A stretch of DNA of 64,000 nt from Ramlibacter monticola (lineage in GTDB: Bacteria > Pseudomonadota > Gammaproteobacteria > Burkholderiales > Burkholderiaceae_C), in NCBI RefSeq assembly GCF_016722785.1, contig NZ_JAEQNE010000006.1:237501-301500 (forward strand), read 5' to 3'. The position numbers and the translations under genes are program-made. The notes under the pieces were generated by a model. The model was not told the DNA's origin. It searched no databases and was given only the letters and a program-made list of their open reading frames with translations. The stretch's first letter is position 1; every line of letters starts with the position of its first letter. Below are positions 33,071-41,249 of this stretch, piece after piece.

Positions 33071-33376
33071 ATGCAATTCGCCCTCCAGCCGCCGGCTTTC
33101 GTCTCCCGCCTGTTCGCGCGCGCCGAAGCGCCGCCGCGCGTCACCCGCTGGTACGCGGCCGGGGTGCGCCAGGGCACCACGCGCGAGATTCCCCGCATGG
33201 GCCCGCGCCAGACCGTGCACTGCCGCGATGGCGAAGCCTGGATCACGCACGACGGCGACCCGCGCGACATCGTGCTGCAGCCGCAGCAGAGCTATCGCGT
33301 GGAGGGCCACGGCAGGCGCATGACGGTGCATGCGCTGCGGGGCGATTGCGTGCTGGAGATCGAGGTCGGCGACTGA
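33071..33376 (+). CDS. DUF2917-family small protein
   Basis: A 101-residue protein of unknown function. The core QTVHCRDGEAWITHDGDPRD and DIVLQPQQSYRVEGHGRRMTVHALRGDC is a cupin-like beta sandwich pattern typical of DUF2917, where an aromatic and LxxG segments repeat. The ATG at 33071 gives a family-size protein; upstream codons in frame are not conserved-looking. It is divergent from the penicillin-binding protein gene and convergent with the response regulator at 33452. Confidence 0.7.
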   Translation: MQFALQPPAFVSRLFARAEAPPRVTRWYAAGVRQGTTREIPRMGPRQTVHCRDGEAWITHDGDPRDIVLQPQQSYRVEGHGRRMTVHALRGDCVLEIEVGD

Positions 33377-33423
33377 GCGCCGCTGCCGGCACGGTCGCAG
33401 GACGCGGCTGCCGTCAGCCCGGA

Positions 33424-33441
33424 TTCCCGCCTGCGCGGGAA
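33424..33441. repeat. Short palindromic repeat in convergent gap
   Basis: TTCCCGCCTGCGCGGGAA is a 7-bp stem with a 4-base loop, preceded by GGA. It is of the same type as the palindrome at 20437-20452 and, like it, lies between two convergent genes. No T-tract follows. Confidence 0.5.
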
Positions 33442-33451
33442 GGACGGGTGT

Positions 33452-34096
33452 TCAGCTGAGCGGATCCGCCAGCCCGTGCTTCAGTGCATACCGCACCAGC
33501 TCGGTCTGGTTGCTCAGCCCCAGCTTCTGCATCAGGTTGGCCTTGTGCGTGCTGACGGTCTTCACGGACAGGTTCAGCTGGTGCGCGATGTCGGAGACCG
33601 CATCGCCCGCCACCAGCAGCCGGAACACCTCGAACTCCCGGTCCGACAGGCTCTCGTGCGGCAGCGTGTCGCTGCCCGGCATGGCGCCCAGCGCGAGCTG
33701 CTCCGCCACTTCGGCGCTGATGTAGGCGCCGCCGCCGGCGATCTTGCGGATGGCCTGTTCGAGCTGCGCCGGCGCGCTTTCCTTGGTGAGGTAGCCGCTG
33801 GCGCCCGACTTGATGGCCCGCACCGCGTACTGCGTCTCCTGGTGCATGCTCAGGACCAGGATGCGCAGCTTCGGCTTCTCGGACTTGACGAGCTTGATCA
33901 GCTCCATGCCGCTGCGCCCCGGCATCGACAGGTCCAGCACCAGGATGTCGAACTCCAGCTCGCGCACGGCCTTCATCACCTCGCCGCCGTCCGCTGCCTC
34001 GCCGGTGACCTCCAGGTCCCCGGCCCCGCCGACGATGCGCTTGAGCCCCTCCCGGACGATCGCATGATCGTCCGCGATGACGATGCGGATCGTCAT
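33452..34096 (-). CDS. NarL/FixJ-family response regulator
   Basis: A 214-residue regulator. The receiver starts MTIRIVIADDHAIVREGLKR, the phospho-acceptor is in ILVLDLSMPGRSGMEL (about residue 54), and the Lys is in GYLTKESAP. The LuxR-type DNA-binding domain has LSDREFEVFRLLVAGD and DIAHQLNLSVKTVSTHKANL. The start overlaps the kinase gene by 4 bp (ATGA), which shows the pair is co-translated. Targets are unknown. Confidence 0.93.
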   Translation of the reverse strand: MTIRIVIADDHAIVREGLKRIVGGAGDLEVTGEAADGGEVMKAVRELEFDILVLDLSMPGRSGMELIKLVKSEKPKLRILVLSMHQETQYAVRAIKSGASGYLTKESAPAQLEQAIRKIAGGGAYISAEVAEQLALGAMPGSDTLPHESLSDREFEVFRLLVAGDAVSDIAHQLNLSVKTVSTHKANLMQKLGLSNQTELVRYALKHGLADPLS

Positions 34097-35148
34097 GCGT
34101 CGGCCCTGGTCGTGGGGATGCGGGCCTCCACGCGCGTGCCCGCGCCGGGGCTGCTGTCCACGCGCAGTTCGCCGCGCATCAGCTGGGCGCGCTCTCGCAG
34201 GCCCACCAGGCCCAGCGACTGCGGCTTGCGCGGCTGCGAGGGCCGGAAGCCGATGCCGTCGTCCTGCACCCGCAGCAATAGGTAGTCTCCCTCGGAATTC
34301 AGTTCCACCTCCACCTGGGTCGCCTCGGCGTGCTTGGCCACGTTCTGGAGCGACTCCTGCACGATCCGGAACACGCCGGTGGCGAAGGGTTCTTCCAGTT
34401 CGAGGTCCTCGTCGACGATCAGCTCGCAGGGCACGTGGGTGCGCTGCATGAAGTTCTGCACCACCCATTCCAGCGCCGGCACCAGCCCGAGGTCGTCCAG
34501 CACCAGCGGCCGCAGGTCGGCCGCGATGCGCCGGGTGGAGGCGACGCAGGTATCCAGCATGCTCAGCATGGTGGCGATCTTGGACTGCGCCTCGGGGTCG
34601 GCGGACAGGTGGTCGCGCAGCCAGATCGCGTCCATCTTGGCGGCGGTGAGCGACTGCGCCAGTTCGTCGTGCAGTTCGCGGGCGATGCGCGACTTCTCCT
34701 GCTCGCGCACGCCGGCCGATTCGGAGGCGAAGGCCGCCAGTTCCTCGCGCGCCCGCTCCCGCTCCGTGATGTCCCGCAGGATCACGGTATAGAGCTTGCC
34801 CTCGGGGGTGTTCAGCTGCGAGATCGAGGCGTCGATCGGGAATTCGTCCCCGCTCTTGCGCCGCGCGTACAGCACCGTGGTGTCGCCCATGCGACGCGAG
34901 GTCGTGCCGGTGGCGCCGAAGCGGCGCACCTGCTGCGCGTGCAGCTGGTGGAAGCGCGTCGGAATGAGCATTTCCAGCGGCTGCCCGATCGCCTCTTCGG
35001 GTGGCCAGCCGAAGATCCTTTCGGCGGCGCGGTTGTACAGCACGATCTTCTGCGTGTCGTCGCAGCTGATGATCGCATCCATGGCGGACTCGAGCAAGCC
35101 GGCCAGCCGCTGCTTGGCGTTGGCGTCGGAGAGGAGCGAGAAGGTCAC
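34093..35148 (-). CDS. Cytoplasmic PAS-domain sensor histidine kinase (HisKA_3)
   Basis: A 351-residue soluble kinase without membrane helices. An N-terminal PAS domain (AMDAIISCDDTQKIVLYNRA through ILRDITERERAREEL) is followed by the HisKA_3 box with phospho-His in RIARELHDELAQSLTAAKMD and a HATPase with NVAKHAEA, DDGIGF and GLVGLRERAQLM. This layout resembles oxygen- or redox-sensing PAS kinases, but no haem or flavin ligand can be assigned. The start is GTG at 35146-35148. It pairs with the regulator at 33452. Confidence 0.9.
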   Translation of the reverse strand: MTFSLLSDANAKQRLAGLLESAMDAIISCDDTQKIVLYNRAAERIFGWPPEEAIGQPLEMLIPTRFHQLHAQQVRRFGATGTTSRRMGDTTVLYARRKSGDEFPIDASISQLNTPEGKLYTVILRDITERERAREELAAFASESAGVREQEKSRIARELHDELAQSLTAAKMDAIWLRDHLSADPEAQSKIATMLSMLDTCVASTRRIAADLRPLVLDDLGLVPALEWVVQNFMQRTHVPCELIVDEDLELEEPFATGVFRIVQESLQNVAKHAEATQVEVELNSEGDYLLLRVQDDGIGFRPSQPRKPQSLGLVGLRERAQLMRGELRVDSSPGAGTRVEARIPTTRADA

Positions 35149-35320
35149 AGAATGTCGCCTGTCATAGCCCGCAAATTACAGCACAACCTGAGCGCCGCCA
35201 ACATGGCTCGTCAGGCTCGATGCGGGGTCGAGGGCGCCAGGGTGCTGCCGCAATGGTCCTACACCCCGCCCCAAAGGGACCTGACAGGGGGGGCGCGGCC
35301 CCGGTCCGAGACTCTTCCAC

Positions 35321-36070
35321 GTGCTGGCGCTCGAAGATCCCGTCACCCCCAACTCCGTCCCCCCAGCGGCCGGTGGCCCCGATGCGTCGCCCCAGCGCCT
35401 GCGCAGTCTCGCCCGGGCCGCGCAGCACGACATCCTGAGGCGCCTGACGCCGCCGCTGCGGCACGACATGGTGGTGCCCCTGCAGTCCCTGGGCATGATG
35501 GCCGAAGCGCTGGGCGCCCGCATGGACCGGGGCGCGGTCGCCCCGGACGATCTCCAGGCCGCCGTCTCCAGGCTCAACCGTCTGTCGCGCCAGGCCGTCG
35601 CGCGCTGCCTGGAGGTCTGCACCTGGATGCAGGCCGACGAGGACGATTCCGTCGAACTGCGCGAGGGCGTGTCGGAGGTGCTGCGGCTGCTCTCCACCAG
35701 CCTCAATTTCCGCGGATTCGACCTGCGCACCGAGCCGGGCGACGGCGATTTCGAGGTCTCGCGCAGCGCCGTGCGCTTCCTCCTCTCGGCGGCCCTCCTC
35801 ACCCTGGCCGACGCGGCACCGGGCCCGGGCGAGCTGGTGGTGCGCACCGAGCGCTCCTCCTCCCACGGCGTGGTGGCGGTGGAATACCAGCCGCGGCCGG
35901 ATGGCAGTTCCACCCAGCCGCACGAGCCGGGCGATTGCCCGCTGGCGTGGCCGGAGGTGCAGGCGCTGGCCGTGCAGCATGGCGTGGAACTGCTGCGCAA
36001 CGGCCCGGCGATCATGCTGCGCCTGCCCCGCGCGGTGGTCACGAGCCCGCTGAAGATGGTTCCGGTGTGA
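35321..36070 (+). CDS. Histidine phosphotransfer/DHp-like protein of unknown role
   Basis: A 249-residue soluble protein. It has a helical segment RRLTPPLRHDMVVPLQSLGMM whose central His and flanking pattern resemble a kinase dimerisation helix, and a second half (VRFLLSAALLTLADAAPGPG to the end) with the outline of a HATPase but lacking N, G1 and G2 boxes. It may be a ChpT-like phosphotransfer protein or a pseudokinase. The start is GTG at 35321. Its last 32 bp overlap the end of the convergent GGDEF-EAL gene. The single receiver gene at 38632 could be a partner; this is inferred. Confidence 0.65.
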   Translation: MLALEDPVTPNSVPPAAGGPDASPQRLRSLARAAQHDILRRLTPPLRHDMVVPLQSLGMMAEALGARMDRGAVAPDDLQAAVSRLNRLSRQAVARCLEVCTWMQADEDDSVELREGVSEVLRLLSTSLNFRGFDLRTEPGDGDFEVSRSAVRFLLSAALLTLADAAPGPGELVVRTERSSSHGVVAVEYQPRPDGSSTQPHEPGDCPLAWPEVQALAVQHGVELLRNGPAIMLRLPRAVVTSPLKMVPV

Positions 36071-38546
36071 GGCGCGCCCCGCCCTCGGCACGGTCGATGA
36101 AGGCCTCCAGGTCCGCGATCGGCAGCGGGCGGCAGAACAGGTAGCCCTGGTAGCGGTGGCAGCCCTGGCGGGCCAGGAACTCCCGCTGCGCCTCGGTCTC
36201 GACCCCCTCCGCGATCACCTCCAGCCCCAGGTTGCGGCACAGGCCGATGATCGTCCCGGCGATGGCGGCGTCGTTGCCGTCCGTGAGGATGTCCCGGATG
36301 AAGCCGCGGTCGATCTTGAGCTCGTCGATCGGCAGCCGCTTCAGGTACGACAGCGCGGAATAGCCGATGCCGAAATCGTCGACCGACAGCCGCACGCCCA
36401 TGTCCTTCAGGTTGCGCATCCTGGCGATGGCGGCGTCGAGGTTGTCGGCCAGCAGGCTCTCGGTGAGTTCCAGCTTGAGCCTGCCGGGGGGCACGCCGTG
36501 GCGCCGAACGCAGTGCATCACCTCGTCGATGAAGTCGGGATGGCGGAACTGCCGCACGCTCACGTTCACCGCGATGCCCAGGTGGGCACGCCCGGGGTGC
36601 CGCGCCCACAGGGCCAGCTGCGCGCAGGCGGTTTCCAGCACCCAATGGCCGATCGGGATGATCAGGGACGTTTCTTCGGCGGTGGGGATGAAGTGGTCCG
36701 GCTGCACCAGGCCGCGGCTTGGGTGCTCCCAGCGCAGCAGCGCCTCCACGCCGGTCATGCGGCCGTCCATGCCGACCTGCGGCTGGTATTCGATGGCCAG
36801 GTGGTTGTCGCGCCAGGCCTGGCGCAGGTCGGCCGCCAGCGCCGCGTTCTCGCTCGCCACGGCCTGCATCTCGGGGTCGAAGAAGCGCACGGTATTGCGG
36901 CCGGCGGCCTTGGCCTGGTACATGGCCAGGTCCGCCTGCTTCAGCAGTTCGCTGACCCCCGAGCGGGCCGGGCCGAACACCGTCACGCCGATGCTGCAGG
37001 TGCTGTGGTGCAGGTAGCCCGGAAGCACGTAGGGTTCCCCCAGCGCGTCGAGGATGCGCTGGCTGACCGACTGCGCCGCCGTCAGCGGGTCCAGCGGCTT
37101 CTCCGGCGTGTTTTCCAGCAGCACCACGAACTCGTCGCCCCCGAGCCGCGCCACCATGTCGCCGCGAGCCACGCAGTTGCGCAGCCGGCGCGCCACCTGC
37201 TGCAGCAGCAGGTCGCCCTTCTGGTGGCCCAGGGTATCGTTCAGCACCTTGAAGTTGTCGAGGTCGATGAACATCAGGGCGCCGTCGCGGCCCGGCCCGC
37301 CCTCGCCGGCCGCCGCGCCCAGCCGCTCGAGCAACCGCTGCCGGTTCGGCAGCTCCGTCAGGGGGTCGTAGAACGCGAGGTACTGGATCTTCTCCTCGTC
37401 GCGCTTGCGCTCGGTGATGTCGCGGCCCACCGCCACCCAGTGCGTGAGGCGCCGCGATTCGTCCCACACCGGCGAGACGTCGAGGTCTACCCAGTAGGGC
37501 TCGCCACTGCGGGTGTAGTTGACCAGGTCGACGCGCACGCGCTCCCACTGCTCCAGCGCGGCGCGAATGCGATCGAGCTGGCTTCGCTGCGTGTCCGGCC
37601 CCTGCAGGAAGCGCGGCGAGTGGCCCAGGACCTCGTCGCGGGTGTAGCCGGTGCGCCGCTCGAAGGCCTCGTTGACGAACACGATGCGCGGGCCCGGCGC
37701 GCGGTACGGCGCCGCCTCGGTGATGATGACGATGTCGTTCAGCCGCGCGATGCTGCCTTCCAGCAGCATCAGGTGCTGCTGGGCGCGCCGGCGCGAGGAC
37801 ACGTCGCGCAGGTGCAGCGCCAGCCCCGAGCCGAAGGGGAAGCCGCGCAGCTCCAGCCAGTGGCGCACCTGGGCGTCGAGTTCCTCCAGCTCGATGGCCT
37901 CGCGCTGCTCCAGCGCCTGCATGAAGCGCTCCTCCAGGCCGAGCCGGGCGCGCTTCTGGAAGTAGCTCCAGATCTTGCGGCCCACCAGCGGCTCGCCGCC
38001 GGGGGCCAGCATCCGGGCCGCCTCCCCGTTGGCGTAGCTGATGCGGCCCTGGCGGTCGACGGTCGCGAAGGCCTCGCCGCTACCCAGCGCGCCTCCCATG
38101 CTGACGACGTGGCGCAGCAGCGTGCCGGGCGCGTAGCCGGAAGGCGCGATCTCCTGCACCAGGCCCTCGCAGCCGACGATGGCACCGCCGGGGTCGCGCA
38201 GCGCCTGCCCCACGCAGCGGACCCAGGTGCGGCGCCCCTGCATGGAGTGGAGCTGCACCTCGAGATCGAAGGGCGTGCCCTCCTCCAGGCAGGCGCGGAT
38301 GCCCGCGCGCAGCTCCGACCGGTGTTCCCCGGCGTAGCGCGCCAGCGCGTCTTCCAGGGTGGGGGCGTAGCCCTCCGGGGCGTCGTGCAGGCGGGCGAGC
38401 TGCGCGGACCAGGAAGGGCGGCCCTCGCGCGCATCGAGCCGCCAGAAACCGAGGGAGACGCTTTGCTCCACCAGCTGCAGCAGCTGGCCGGGTTCGCGCG
38501 CGAAGACCGGGTCCATGGACATGCTCGTCGCCATCTTACGGGGCAT
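36039..38546 (-). CDS. PAS-GGDEF-EAL cyclic-di-GMP protein
   Basis: An 835-residue cytoplasmic signalling protein. Three PAS-like regions occupy residues 15-400; the third (IVFVNEAFERRTGYTRDEVLG) looks LOV-like but has GHSPRFLQ where photoactive LOV domains have a Cys. The diguanylate cyclase domain follows, with intact LGGDEF near residue 469, then the phosphodiesterase domain with GVEALLRW near 599 and later metal-binding parts (NVSVRQF, ELTESLL, DDFGIGYSAL, KIDRGFI). Both domains look catalytically competent. No RxxD inhibitory site is evident upstream of GGDEF. A start at MSMDPVF ten residues in is an alternative. Confidence 0.92.
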   Translation of the reverse strand: MPRKMATSMSMDPVFAREPGQLLQLVEQSVSLGFWRLDAREGRPSWSAQLARLHDAPEGYAPTLEDALARYAGEHRSELRAGIRACLEEGTPFDLEVQLHSMQGRRTWVRCVGQALRDPGGAIVGCEGLVQEIAPSGYAPGTLLRHVVSMGGALGSGEAFATVDRQGRISYANGEAARMLAPGGEPLVGRKIWSYFQKRARLGLEERFMQALEQREAIELEELDAQVRHWLELRGFPFGSGLALHLRDVSSRRRAQQHLMLLEGSIARLNDIVIITEAAPYRAPGPRIVFVNEAFERRTGYTRDEVLGHSPRFLQGPDTQRSQLDRIRAALEQWERVRVDLVNYTRSGEPYWVDLDVSPVWDESRRLTHWVAVGRDITERKRDEEKIQYLAFYDPLTELPNRQRLLERLGAAAGEGGPGRDGALMFIDLDNFKVLNDTLGHQKGDLLLQQVARRLRNCVARGDMVARLGGDEFVVLLENTPEKPLDPLTAAQSVSQRILDALGEPYVLPGYLHHSTCSIGVTVFGPARSGVSELLKQADLAMYQAKAAGRNTVRFFDPEMQAVASENAALAADLRQAWRDNHLAIEYQPQVGMDGRMTGVEALLRWEHPSRGLVQPDHFIPTAEETSLIIPIGHWVLETACAQLALWARHPGRAHLGIAVNVSVRQFRHPDFIDEVMHCVRRHGVPPGRLKLELTESLLADNLDAAIARMRNLKDMGVRLSVDDFGIGYSALSYLKRLPIDELKIDRGFIRDILTDGNDAAIAGTIIGLCRNLGLEVIAEGVETEAQREFLARQGCHRYQGYLFCRPLPIADLEAFIDRAEGGARLTPEPSSAGS

Positions 38547-38631
38547 GGCACGATCCCGGTTTCCGCGGTAGGCAGGCTCCTACATGCAAACGCGGGGGCC
38601 TCCGAAAAGAGGGCCTGGCTGAGCGGATAGA

Positions 38632-39078
38632 GTGCCTTACGCCTTGGAACCGACACCCACCCCATCGCCCGTGCAACTCGCGGTCTTCCTCGTCGAGGAC
38701 AACACGGAGATCCATGAAAACCTCGTGGGCGCGCTCGAGGCACTCACCTGCGTCAAGGTGATCGGCGGCGCGACCACCGAGGAAGGCGCGCTGGCCTGGA
38801 TCGCCGCGCGCACGGACTGGCACATGGTCATCGTCGACCTGTTCCTCCGGGGCGGCAGCGGCATGCGCCTCGTGCAGCGGGTGCAGCGCGCCCGCGCCGA
38901 CCAGAAGATCGTCGTCTTCAGCAACTACGTGAACGCCAGCGTGCGCAAGCGCTGCGCCCAGCTGGGCGTGGATGCGGTGTTCGACAAGTCCACCGAGATC
39001 GACGCGCTGGTGGACTACTGCGCGCACCAGTGCAGCCTGCTGGCCGCGTCCGGACCTGCGGCCGGAGGTCCCCCGTGA
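38632..39078 (+). CDS. Single-domain response regulator
   Basis: A 148-residue receiver protein with no output domain. Acidic residues lie in VFLVEDNTEIHENLV, the phospho-acceptor Asp in MVIVDLFLRGGSGMRL near residue 66, and the conserved Lys in VFDKSTEID near 116. The best start is GTG at 38632. It is divergent from the GGDEF-EAL gene (85 bp between starts), which suggests that they act in one pathway. The partner kinase is not certain. Confidence 0.88.
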   Translation: MPYALEPTPTPSPVQLAVFLVEDNTEIHENLVGALEALTCVKVIGGATTEEGALAWIAARTDWHMVIVDLFLRGGSGMRLVQRVQRARADQKIVVFSNYVNASVRKRCAQLGVDAVFDKSTEIDALVDYCAHQCSLLAASGPAAGGPP

Positions 39079-39102
39079 TCGAGCCCCTGGACCGAAGGGG
39101 AA

Positions 39103-39393
39103 TTACACGACGCCCGTTTCGCCGGGACAGGCCGCGGGGCGCTGGTCGCGCGGATACGGGCAGGAATTGAATTCGGAGGGATCCATGCGCAGCAGGGTGG
39201 TCAGCGCGCAGGCGCCCATGCACACAACCCAGAACGTGAAGAACGACAGCGTGTACACCGCCTGCCGCGACCAGCCCAGGTTCTGGCCGGACCACTGCAG
39301 TTCGAGCGGGTCCACCACCGCGAACACCAGCAGTTCCAGCATGCAGGCGGCCATGAACGCCGGCCAGGCGATCCACATCAAGCGCGTGCCCAT
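39103..39393 (-). CDS. Small membrane protein at the end of the cco cluster
   Basis: A 96-residue protein with two hydrophobic helices (LMWIAWPAFMAACMLELLVFAVV and AVYTLSFFTFWVVCMGACALTTLL) and a hydrophilic, Pro-rich C-terminus containing NSCPYPRDQRPAACPG. I do not know a function. It follows ccoH by 39 bp on the same strand and is probably the last gene of the ccoGH transcript. The two C-terminal cysteines could bind metal, but this is speculation. Confidence 0.75.
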   Translation of the reverse strand: MGTRLMWIAWPAFMAACMLELLVFAVVDPLELQWSGQNLGWSRQAVYTLSFFTFWVVCMGACALTTLLRMDPSEFNSCPYPRDQRPAACPGETGVV

Positions 39394-39432
39394 GTCCGTC
39401 TCGTCTCCCAGACTGGTGACCTGGCGCGCGTG

Positions 39433-39696
39433 TCAGGGCTGCTGCGTCGGCGCGGCGGCGTGGTTGCGCCCCTGCAGCGCCGGCAGGTTGGCCTTGTCTC
39501 GCGCGGCCAGGGTCTTGTTGATTTCGATCCCACGCCGATAATAGTCGGCTTCCACGACGGGATCAGGGCTTTTCACCGCGATCCAGGCTGTGACAAACCC
39601 TGCCACGACGACGGTGGCGGGCCCGGCGATCAGCAGCCACACGTGGCCGTACTTCCACCACGGGGCGCCGGCCTGCTTCTCGGTCTCGTTGCTCAT
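39433..39696 (-). CDS. ccoH: FixH/CcoH-like protein, short form
   Basis: An 87-residue membrane protein with one helix (HVWLLIAGPATVVVAGFVTAWIAV) and the FixH signature DPVVEADYYRRGIEINKTL. FixH/CcoH helps assemble or stabilise cbb3 oxidase. Classical FixH is about 150-170 residues; here the C-terminal periplasmic domain is absent, which I regard as a short form rather than damage because the gene is intact. It lies 18 bp after ccoG. Confidence 0.88.
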   Translation of the reverse strand: MSNETEKQAGAPWWKYGHVWLLIAGPATVVVAGFVTAWIAVKSPDPVVEADYYRRGIEINKTLAARDKANLPALQGRNHAAAPTQQP

Positions 39697-39714
39697 GCGG
39701 GACTGCCTTTCGTT

Positions 39715-41130
39715 TCAGCGGGGGACCAGGAACACCGATTTCTCGCGCACGCGGGCATCGGCGCCGTTGTCGATCTCGAAGTGGATGGGATGCGAACCCG
39801 ACGCGGCGGAGCCGTACGGGATCTGCAGCCGCACGGCGACCCAGCGCGATTCGGCCGGGCCGACCTCGACCACCCGCTCGGAGGCGATCGACAGGCCCGG
39901 CAGGCCGGAGGCGTCGAGGCGGTAGCGCTGCGGCTGCTCGCTCGCGTTCATGACCTGCAGCCGGTAGACGTTCTCCAGCATGCCGCCGGCCACGATGCGC
40001 GAGAGCGCTGCGCGGTCGCGGACCACGTCCACCTTCAGCGGCGTGCGCATCGCCAGGCTCACCATCACGGCGCACGTGAGCACCAGCAGGATCGACGCGT
40101 AGACGAGCACGCGCGGGCGCAGGATGCGCGCGACGATCGCGTCGCGGCCGCCGCCGGTGGCCATCGCGTTCTGCGTGGAGAACCGGATCAGCCCGCGCGG
40201 GTAGTTCATCTTGTCCATCACGCCGTCGCAGGCGTCGATGCAGGCGCCGCAGCCGATGCACTCGTACTGCAGGCCCTGGCGGATGTCGATGCCGGTCGGG
40301 CAGACCTGCACGCACAGCGTGCAGTCGATGCAGGAGCCGAGGTTCAGCGCCTTCGGGTCGGCCTTGCGGGCGCGCGAGCCGCGCGGTTCGCCGCGGTCCG
40401 TGTCGTAGCTCACGATCAGGGTGTCGCGGTCGAACATCGCGCTCTGGAAGCGCGCGTACGGGCACATGTACTTGCACACCTGCTCGCGCATGAAGCCGGC
40501 GTTGCCGTAGGTGGCGAAGGCGTAGAAGAAGACCCAGAAGATCTCCCACGAACCCATGCGGGTCTGCAGGAACTCCATCCCCAGTTCGGTGATGGGCGTG
40601 AAGTAGCCGACGAAGGTGAAGCCGGTCCACATCGCGAACATGCCCCAAAGCAGGTGCTTGAACGCCTTCTTGACGAACTTCTCCAGGTCGAGGCCGGAGC
40701 GATCGAGCTTCATGCGGGCGCCGCGGTCGCCCTCGACCTTGTGCTCGATCCACAGGAAGATCTCCGTGTAGACGGTCTGCGGGCAGGAGAAGCCGCACCA
40801 CAGCCGCCCGGCGACGGCGGTGAAGAGGAACAGCGACAGGGCCGCGATCACCAGCAGCCCGGTCAGGTAGATGAAGTCCTGCGGGTACAGGACGTAGCCG
40901 AAGATGTAGAAGCGCCGCGCCCCCAGGTCGAACAGCACCGCCTGGCGCTCGCCCCACTGCAGCCAGGGCAGGCCGTAGAAGATGATCTGCGTCAGCCACA
41001 CGAAGGCCCAGCGCCAGCGCGCGAAGATGCCTCTCACCCAGCGCGGGTAGACCTTGCTTTCGGACGTGTAGAGCCCCTGGATCTGGCCGTCTGCTGCGGC
41101 ATCCACCGGGACGATCGGGATGACTTTCAT
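39715..41130 (-). CDS. ccoG: CcoG, cbb3-oxidase accessory iron-sulfur protein
   Basis: A 471-residue membrane protein (also called RdxA or FixG) that reduces Cu(II) for copper insertion into cbb3 oxidase. It has four or five membrane helices, the motif CGFSCPQTVYTE near residue 111, CKYMCPYARFQS near 228, and two ferredoxin motifs, CIDCTLCVQVCP near 274 and CIGCGACIDACD near 295. The C-terminal domain is immunoglobulin-like and periplasmic. The family length is matched. A terminator and an FNR-type box separate it from ccoP, so ccoG, ccoH and the small gene form their own unit. Confidence 0.95.
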   Translation of the reverse strand: MKVIPIVPVDAAADGQIQGLYTSESKVYPRWVRGIFARWRWAFVWLTQIIFYGLPWLQWGERQAVLFDLGARRFYIFGYVLYPQDFIYLTGLLVIAALSLFLFTAVAGRLWCGFSCPQTVYTEIFLWIEHKVEGDRGARMKLDRSGLDLEKFVKKAFKHLLWGMFAMWTGFTFVGYFTPITELGMEFLQTRMGSWEIFWVFFYAFATYGNAGFMREQVCKYMCPYARFQSAMFDRDTLIVSYDTDRGEPRGSRARKADPKALNLGSCIDCTLCVQVCPTGIDIRQGLQYECIGCGACIDACDGVMDKMNYPRGLIRFSTQNAMATGGGRDAIVARILRPRVLVYASILLVLTCAVMVSLAMRTPLKVDVVRDRAALSRIVAGGMLENVYRLQVMNASEQPQRYRLDASGLPGLSIASERVVEVGPAESRWVAVRLQIPYGSAASGSHPIHFEIDNGADARVREKSVFLVPR

Positions 41131-41167
41131 ATTTCGGGAATCATGCGGCGCGCAAGGAAGCCGTCAG

Positions 41168-41181
41168 TTGACTTTGATCAG
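41168..41181. promoter_or_regulatory. Near-consensus FNR box upstream of ccoG
   Basis: TTGACTTTGATCAG matches TTGA-N6-TCAA at seven of eight core bases (last A is G). It is centred about 44 bp before the ccoG start and just past the ccoP terminator. Confidence 0.55.
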
Positions 41182-41186
41182 ACGCA

Positions 41187-41217
41187 AAGAAAAAGGGGGC
41201 GCCTCGGGCCCCCCCCC
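41187..41217 (-). terminator. Probable intrinsic terminator after ccoP
   Basis: Read on the minus strand, a G-run and GGGGGCCCGAGGCGCCCCC form a GC-rich hairpin followed by TTTTTCTTT. It lies 33 bp past the ccoP stop and in front of the ccoG FNR-type box, so it separates ccoNOQP from ccoGH. Confidence 0.7.
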
Positions 41218-41249
41218 GCTTTCCCGACGACAATCCGAGAACTTTCGAC

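Noticed and set aside
29724-33323. A 1199-codon plus-strand frame across the penicillin-binding protein gene
   Set aside because: The minus strand holds an intact PBP with all catalytic motifs. The plus frame is Arg/His/Val-rich shadow sequence with no domain.
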